From positions 1 through 58,514 of the forward strand of contig NZ_SMYZ01000059.1 of assembly GCF_004919685.1 (NCBI RefSeq): a DNA stretch of 58,514 bases, in the 5' to 3' direction. The notes beneath the pieces were generated by a model that saw only the letters and a list, made by a program, of their open reading frames with translations, ran no database searches and was not told the origin of the DNA. The DNA comes from Mesorhizobium norvegicum. Lineage in GTDB: Bacteria > Pseudomonadota > Alphaproteobacteria > Rhizobiales > Rhizobiaceae. The position numbers and the translations under genes were made by a program. Shown in pieces: positions 54,586-58,514 of this stretch (positions are counted from its first letter, which is position 1; each line of letters begins with the position of its first letter).

Positions 54586-55377
54586 TCAGATTCCGCCGTA
54601 CCAGTCGTAGCCATTGTCTTCCCAATAGCCGCCCCTGCCGCCGCCGACAGTGGCAAAGCCGTCGACGAGTTCGATCTTGTAGAGATATTTCGGCATCTTG
54701 TAGCCGAGCTGGCGCTCGACGCGGACACGCAACGGCGCGCCGTTCTCGACCGGCAGCGGCTTGCCGTTCAGGCCATAGGCGAGGATCGTCTGCGGGTGAC
54801 GGGCATCGATCAGGTCGATGGTGCCGTAATATTTGATGTCGCCGGAGAGGCTGCGGTCGATCGTGTCGAGGCAATGGAACATGACGTAGCGCGCCTGCGG
54901 CTTGACCACCGCCTGGTCCAGCACCAGCGATAGCGGCGTGCCGGTCCATTTGGCGATGCAGCTCCAGCCTTCGACGCAGTCATGGCGGGTGATCTGGGTG
55001 CGGCTCGGCATGTTCTGAAGCTGCTCGCGGCTGAGCGACAGCGGCTTTTCGACGAGGCCTGAAACCTCCAGCCGCCAGTCGGCGAAGTTGTTGGCGAGCA
55101 GACCTTTGTAGACATCGTCATCGGGAGCGGTGACGCCGTTCGGCCGCTGCGGCTGGCGGATGTCGGCCTCGGTGAATTCCGGGGCCAACGCATCGCGTCC
55201 GGCAAGCAGGCGTTGCGCCCGGTATGTCAGGCCATTGGCGTTTTCGAGGAAACTGCGCAGGCCGCTGCCGATGCTCAGCTGGCTGTCGAAAGCGTCGCAG
55301 CCCGACAGCATGATGCCGGAGGCGCCGAGGCTGGCACCGGTCAGGAATTTGCGGCGGCTGATCTCAAACTTCGCCAT
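54586..55377 (-). CDS. Tat-exported molybdopterin-dependent oxidoreductase (SUOX fold)
   Basis: A 263-aa periplasmic enzyme of the sulfite oxidase/YedY-like fold. The N-terminal Tat signal SRRKFLTGASLGASGIMLSGC also ends in a possible lipobox. The molybdenum-ligating Cys is Cys134 in TRHDCVEGWSC. NGKPLPVENGAPLRVRVERQLGYK is typical of the family. The substrate is unknown. AGGAG lies eight bases before ATG 55377. It starts one base after the stop of its cytochrome b partner. Confidence 0.88.
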   Translation of the reverse strand: MAKFEISRRKFLTGASLGASGIMLSGCDAFDSQLSIGSGLRSFLENANGLTYRAQRLLAGRDALAPEFTEADIRQPQRPNGVTAPDDDVYKGLLANNFADWRLEVSGLVEKPLSLSREQLQNMPSRTQITRHDCVEGWSCIAKWTGTPLSLVLDQAVVKPQARYVMFHCLDTIDRSLSGDIKYYGTIDLIDARHPQTILAYGLNGKPLPVENGAPLRVRVERQLGYKMPKYLYKIELVDGFATVGGGRGGYWEDNGYDWYGGI

Positions 55378-55378
55378 G

Positions 55379-56260
55379 TCACGCACTCCTCTCGACGGGT
55401 TTGTCGTCCTGTGCGGGAGGATCGGTGCGATACCAGCCGGTGATGATCGAGCGCAGTTCGTTGATCGGGCCGGCGGCCAGGATCATCAGGATGTGAACGA
55501 CAAAGAAGGCGACCAGCAGCACCATGACGGTGAAATGGATGGTGCGGGCCGTCTGCCTACCGCCGAGCAGATCGTTGAGGAACGGCAGCACCGAGTTCAT
55601 GCTGGGAGACATCGCAAGGCCAGTGATGATCATCAGCGGCAGCAACACGAACAGCACGCCGCCATAGGCCATCTTCTGCAGCGTGTTGTATTCGCGCGTA
55701 TGGTGGAATTTGAGCTTGGCGTGGTCGATGATATCCTGCGGCAGCCGCTTGAGATCATCGAAGCGTGGCGCGAGATCGCGCCGCAGATGGCCGTTCACAG
55801 TGCTGGCGACCAGCCAGACGATCAAGGTCGTGCTCAGTATCCAGGCAAAGAAGAAATGGACCACGCGGGCGGTGCCGAGATCATAGTAGGACGGGATGGT
55901 CGCCCAGGACGGAAAGGCGCGGGACGTCTCCTGGCCTGTCGGCCCCGACCAGCCGAGCACCCCCGTGGTGTCGAAGCGTTTGCCGAAGATCTCAGTGTAG
56001 CCGCGTGGCCCGGTGTTGGTGTTCTCGGCGCCGATGGCGAAGATGGTGTTGTTGTAGTCGAAGCCCGACTGCTTGCCGATATAGAGCTGCGGGCGAGCAT
56101 TGAAGATCTGCAGGCCGGACAGCAGCATGAAGAACAGCGAGATGGCCCAGAGCCAATGCGTCAGCCGCGTCCAGCGCGACTGCCGATAGATCAGCGTCTT
56201 TTCGTTCGACGCCGAAGCGCCTGGACCGGCGGCGGATTGGCTTCTGGCAACGGATTCCAT
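55379..56260 (-). CDS. Cytochrome b561-type membrane subunit
   Basis: A 293-aa integral membrane protein with about four to five helices. Likely haem-ligand histidines lie in RLTHWLWAISLFF, RVVHFFFAWIL and the late TIHFTVMVLLVAFFVVHILMI. This is the cytochrome b-type anchor (thiosulfate reductase/formate dehydrogenase gamma-like) that links periplasmic molybdoenzymes to the quinone pool. It is the first gene of a pair with the molybdoenzyme. Confidence 0.85.
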   Translation of the reverse strand: MESVARSQSAAGPGASASNEKTLIYRQSRWTRLTHWLWAISLFFMLLSGLQIFNARPQLYIGKQSGFDYNNTIFAIGAENTNTGPRGYTEIFGKRFDTTGVLGWSGPTGQETSRAFPSWATIPSYYDLGTARVVHFFFAWILSTTLIVWLVASTVNGHLRRDLAPRFDDLKRLPQDIIDHAKLKFHHTREYNTLQKMAYGGVLFVLLPLMIITGLAMSPSMNSVLPFLNDLLGGRQTARTIHFTVMVLLVAFFVVHILMILAAGPINELRSIITGWYRTDPPAQDDKPVERSA

Positions 56261-56357
56261 CTTGTCTCGTCTCCCGGCCTCGCGGCGTGGCCTGCGCGTT
56301 CATTGTCCTCCTGATACGTCGCGATCCAAACCAATGTTTCATCCGATCACGGATTTA

Positions 56358-57035
56358 TTACGGAGCGCCCAGGCTGACGGCGAGATTGACGGCGGCGGCG
56401 ACGATGACCGTGTTGAAGAAAAACGACAGGATCGAATGGACCAGCACGACACAACGCATATGCGTCGTCGAGATGTTGGTGTCGGCGGTCTGCGCCGTCA
56501 TGCCGATAACCGTCGAGAAGTAGAGGAAATCCCAGCCTTCAGGCCGTTTGTCGCCTGGGAACAGCAGTCCGCCGACCGGAATCTTCTTCTTGGTCTCGGC
56601 GTCGACCGCATCGCCATCCATCCAGTAGACATGGGCATAATGGAGCGCTGCCATGGCATGGATGGTGAACCAGCCGAGTGGGATCGACAGCAGCGCGAAG
56701 CCGAGCTCGATGGAGTGGGTGCTGTCCTTCTGGTTGATCAGTTGGAACAGCGAGAAGGTGGCAAAACCGACAACGACGAGCGTCACGGCGAAGATGACCA
56801 GCACCGGCTGGTCGGTGGCGCGCGCATTCTTGCTCAGATACCTGCCGGTGAACTTCGGCATCTGGGCAACGACCAGAATGACGTAGGCGGCAAAGAATGC
56901 GTTGGCGCCGATCGAATAGGCGAGCGGGGCGTGCAGCAGCAACGCCGTGAGGAGCGCCAAAACGCCGAAGCAGGCCGACACCGCGAACAGCATGTGGCGC
57001 TGCATGGGAGGCTTCATCGGGATTTCGGCAGCCAT
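56358..57035 (-). CDS. DUF1345 membrane protein
   Basis: A 225-aa inner-membrane protein with about five helices and the DUF1345 patterns TDTNIST-like (AQTADTNISTTHMRCVVLVHSILSFFFNT, shown in part) and FALLSIPLGWFTIHAMAALHYAHVYW. The family is widespread, and I know of no established function. It stands alone between the cytochrome b gene and the YaiI-family gene, on the same strand. Confidence 0.85.
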   Translation of the reverse strand: MAAEIPMKPPMQRHMLFAVSACFGVLALLTALLLHAPLAYSIGANAFFAAYVILVVAQMPKFTGRYLSKNARATDQPVLVIFAVTLVVVGFATFSLFQLINQKDSTHSIELGFALLSIPLGWFTIHAMAALHYAHVYWMDGDAVDAETKKKIPVGGLLFPGDKRPEGWDFLYFSTVIGMTAQTADTNISTTHMRCVVLVHSILSFFFNTVIVAAAVNLAVSLGAP

Positions 57036-57066
57036 GGCGGTTCCAACCTTGGATGGCGCTCGGTTT

Positions 57067-57534
57067 CTATTGCGGTGTGGCGGATTTCAGGGCGCGCCGC
57101 AAGATGCGGTCGAGTTCGCCGAGAAAGCGCGAGCGGTCCTGCGGGGCGAAGCTGGCATTGTAGCCCTTGCTTTCGCCGGTCTCGCGCAAATGCTGCTTGA
57201 GATCGCGCATCGCCACCGCCATGCCGATCGTTTCCGGCGTGAAAGGACGCCCCGTGGGCCCGAGCACATGCGCGCCGAGCGCGACCGCGCGGGCGGCCAG
57301 CGGAATGTCGGCGGTGATGACGATATCGTTGGTCCGCGCATTGTCGACGATCCAGTCGTCGGCGGCATCGGCGCCCTTGGACACCACGACATTGCGGATC
57401 ATCGGATCGCGCGAAGGCCGCAGGCCACCATTGGAGACGTAGGTGACGACGACGCCATGGCGCTCGGCGACCTTTTCGACCTCGGCCTTGACCGGGCAGG
57501 CGTCGGCATCGACCAGAATGGCGGGTGAGGGCAT
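57067..57534 (-). CDS. YaiI/YqxD family (DUF188) protein
   Basis: A 155-aa PIN-like-fold protein. It begins ILVDADACPVKAEVEKVAERH and contains DWIVDNARTNDIVITADIPLAARAVALGA, shown in part, with acidic residues as in nuclease-like PIN folds. The family's function is not established. ATG 57534 puts the conserved DADACPVK motif at residues 8-15, and GGAGAG lies just upstream; an extension to 57579 is unlikely. Confidence 0.9.
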   Translation of the reverse strand: MPSPAILVDADACPVKAEVEKVAERHGVVVTYVSNGGLRPSRDPMIRNVVVSKGADAADDWIVDNARTNDIVITADIPLAARAVALGAHVLGPTGRPFTPETIGMAVAMRDLKQHLRETGESKGYNASFAPQDRSRFLGELDRILRRALKSATPQ

Positions 57535-57598
57535 TGTCTCTCCAGAACGAGCAGGGGCCGGAAACTTGTCCGGCCCCATACCTGAAATCTCACGACTG

Positions 57599-58168
57599 TC
57601 AGGCCGGCAGCGCGCCGGACTTCTTCGCCGTCCAGGTCGCGATATAGTCCATCAGGCCGGGATTGAGGCAGTCGTAGGGTTCCAGCCCGATTGTTTTCAA
57701 CTGCGCGCGAATGCCGTCCATCCGCTTCGGATCGACGCCGGACTCGATGATCGACGAGACAAAGGCGGTAAAGCCCGGCGGCGACCAGCCGTCCTCCTCG
57801 AAGCGCTCGGGATGGATGAAGGACAGGCCCTTGAACGGGTGGTCGCGCTCGACCGGTCCGTGCATGTGGACGCCGCAGCCGGTGCAGGCATGGCGCTGGA
57901 TCAGCGCTGAGGGGTCGACCACCTTGAGCTTGTCGCCATTCTCGGTGACGGTGACGTCGCCGGTGCCGGCCACGGCAACGACAGAGAACACCGCGCCTGC
58001 CGGTTTCCAGCATTTGGTGCAGCCGCAGGCATGGTTGTGGGCGATCTGGCCCTTGACCTTGACCTTCACCGGCTTGCTGGTGCAGGCGCAGACCAGTGTG
58101 CCGCCGGAAAAGCTTGCGCTTTCCCTGGGCAAACCATTGTCGATTTTCGGATGCAGTTTCTCCGCCAT
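57599..58168 (-). CDS. gfa: S-(hydroxymethyl)glutathione synthase
   Basis: A 189-aa zinc protein of the Gfa family that binds glutathione and is proposed to speed its reaction with formaldehyde. The zinc cysteines are seen in VCACTSKP, HACGCTKCWKP and HACTGCGVHMHG. GGAGGAG lies seven bases before ATG 58168. It is directly downstream of frmA on the same strand, the usual formaldehyde-detoxification pair. Confidence 0.95.
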   Translation of the reverse strand: MAEKLHPKIDNGLPRESASFSGGTLVCACTSKPVKVKVKGQIAHNHACGCTKCWKPAGAVFSVVAVAGTGDVTVTENGDKLKVVDPSALIQRHACTGCGVHMHGPVERDHPFKGLSFIHPERFEEDGWSPPGFTAFVSSIIESGVDPKRMDGIRAQLKTIGLEPYDCLNPGLMDYIATWTAKKSGALPA

Positions 58169-58235
58169 TCTTTTCTCCTCCCAGTTGTGAACCACAGAAG
58201 TCGCGGGCCGATTGGTCGGCGACTTGTGGTCTTCC

Positions 58236-58514
<279 letters not shown>

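Overview
The window reads as a chromosomal segment of a GC-rich alphaproteobacterium of the Rhizobiales (Hyphomicrobiales), most like Mesorhizobium. This is inferred from gene content and order (aminotransferase-hom-glpX-recJ; hisI-folE-NifU-like-yidD-thrS), a class I PHA synthase, Cpa-type Tad pilus genes and dispersed palindromic intergenic elements. I see no tRNA, rRNA, IS element, prophage or CRISPR array. Most genes are ordinary core genes. Many long reading frames on the opposite strand are shadows caused by high GC at third codon positions.

Left part (1-11 kb): an intergenic repeat, a lipoprotein with a DUF882/peptidase M15-like domain, phaC divergent from a small lipoprotein, then an alaC/dapL-type aminotransferase, homoserine dehydrogenase, two small membrane proteins (one only 55 aa), glpX, a DUF6434-like protein and recJ. 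A more A+T-rich AraC-type regulator divergent from a 14-TM drug-efflux-type MFS protein follows (10.8-13.4 kb).

Middle (13.5-34 kb): patatin-like phospholipase, hisI, folE, a NifU/IscU-like protein with altered ligands, a TolA/TonB-C-like secreted protein, a LysR regulator facing a 52-aa ORF, yidD, a class D beta-lactamase, thrS with a structured leader and a clear terminator, a PlsC-type acyltransferase, a nitroreductase/flavin-reductase pair, a CASTOR/POLLUX-type ion channel, a CoA-ester lyase/MaoC pair, DUF2336, FUSC and parE.

Right part (34-58.5 kb): a Tad/Flp secretion operon (cpaB, cpaC, an 89-aa lipoprotein, cpaE, cpaF, tadB, tadC) with a TadD-like TPR lipoprotein and a membrane diguanylate cyclase downstream, but no pilin, prepilin peptidase or full-size CpaD. 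Next come a frameshifted FMN-dependent alpha-hydroxy-acid oxidase, the gcvT-gcvH-gcvP operon under a tandem glycine riboswitch, an unrecognised internally duplicated 333-aa protein, and a GntR/D-amino-acid dehydrogenase/Asp-Glu-racemase-family divergon with two copies of one palindromic operator. The window ends with a Tat-exported SUOX-fold molybdoenzyme and its cytochrome b partner, DUF1345, a YaiI-family protein, and the gfa-frmA glutathione-formaldehyde genes; frmA is cut by the window edge.

The best leads are the GntR divergon with its mirrored promoter/operator layout, the mosaic palindromic element family (at least four copies), the minimal Tad locus with a miniature lipoprotein where CpaD would be expected, the duplicated orphan protein, and the NifU-like scaffold with ligand substitutions. 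I did not find a clearly new defence or mobile system.
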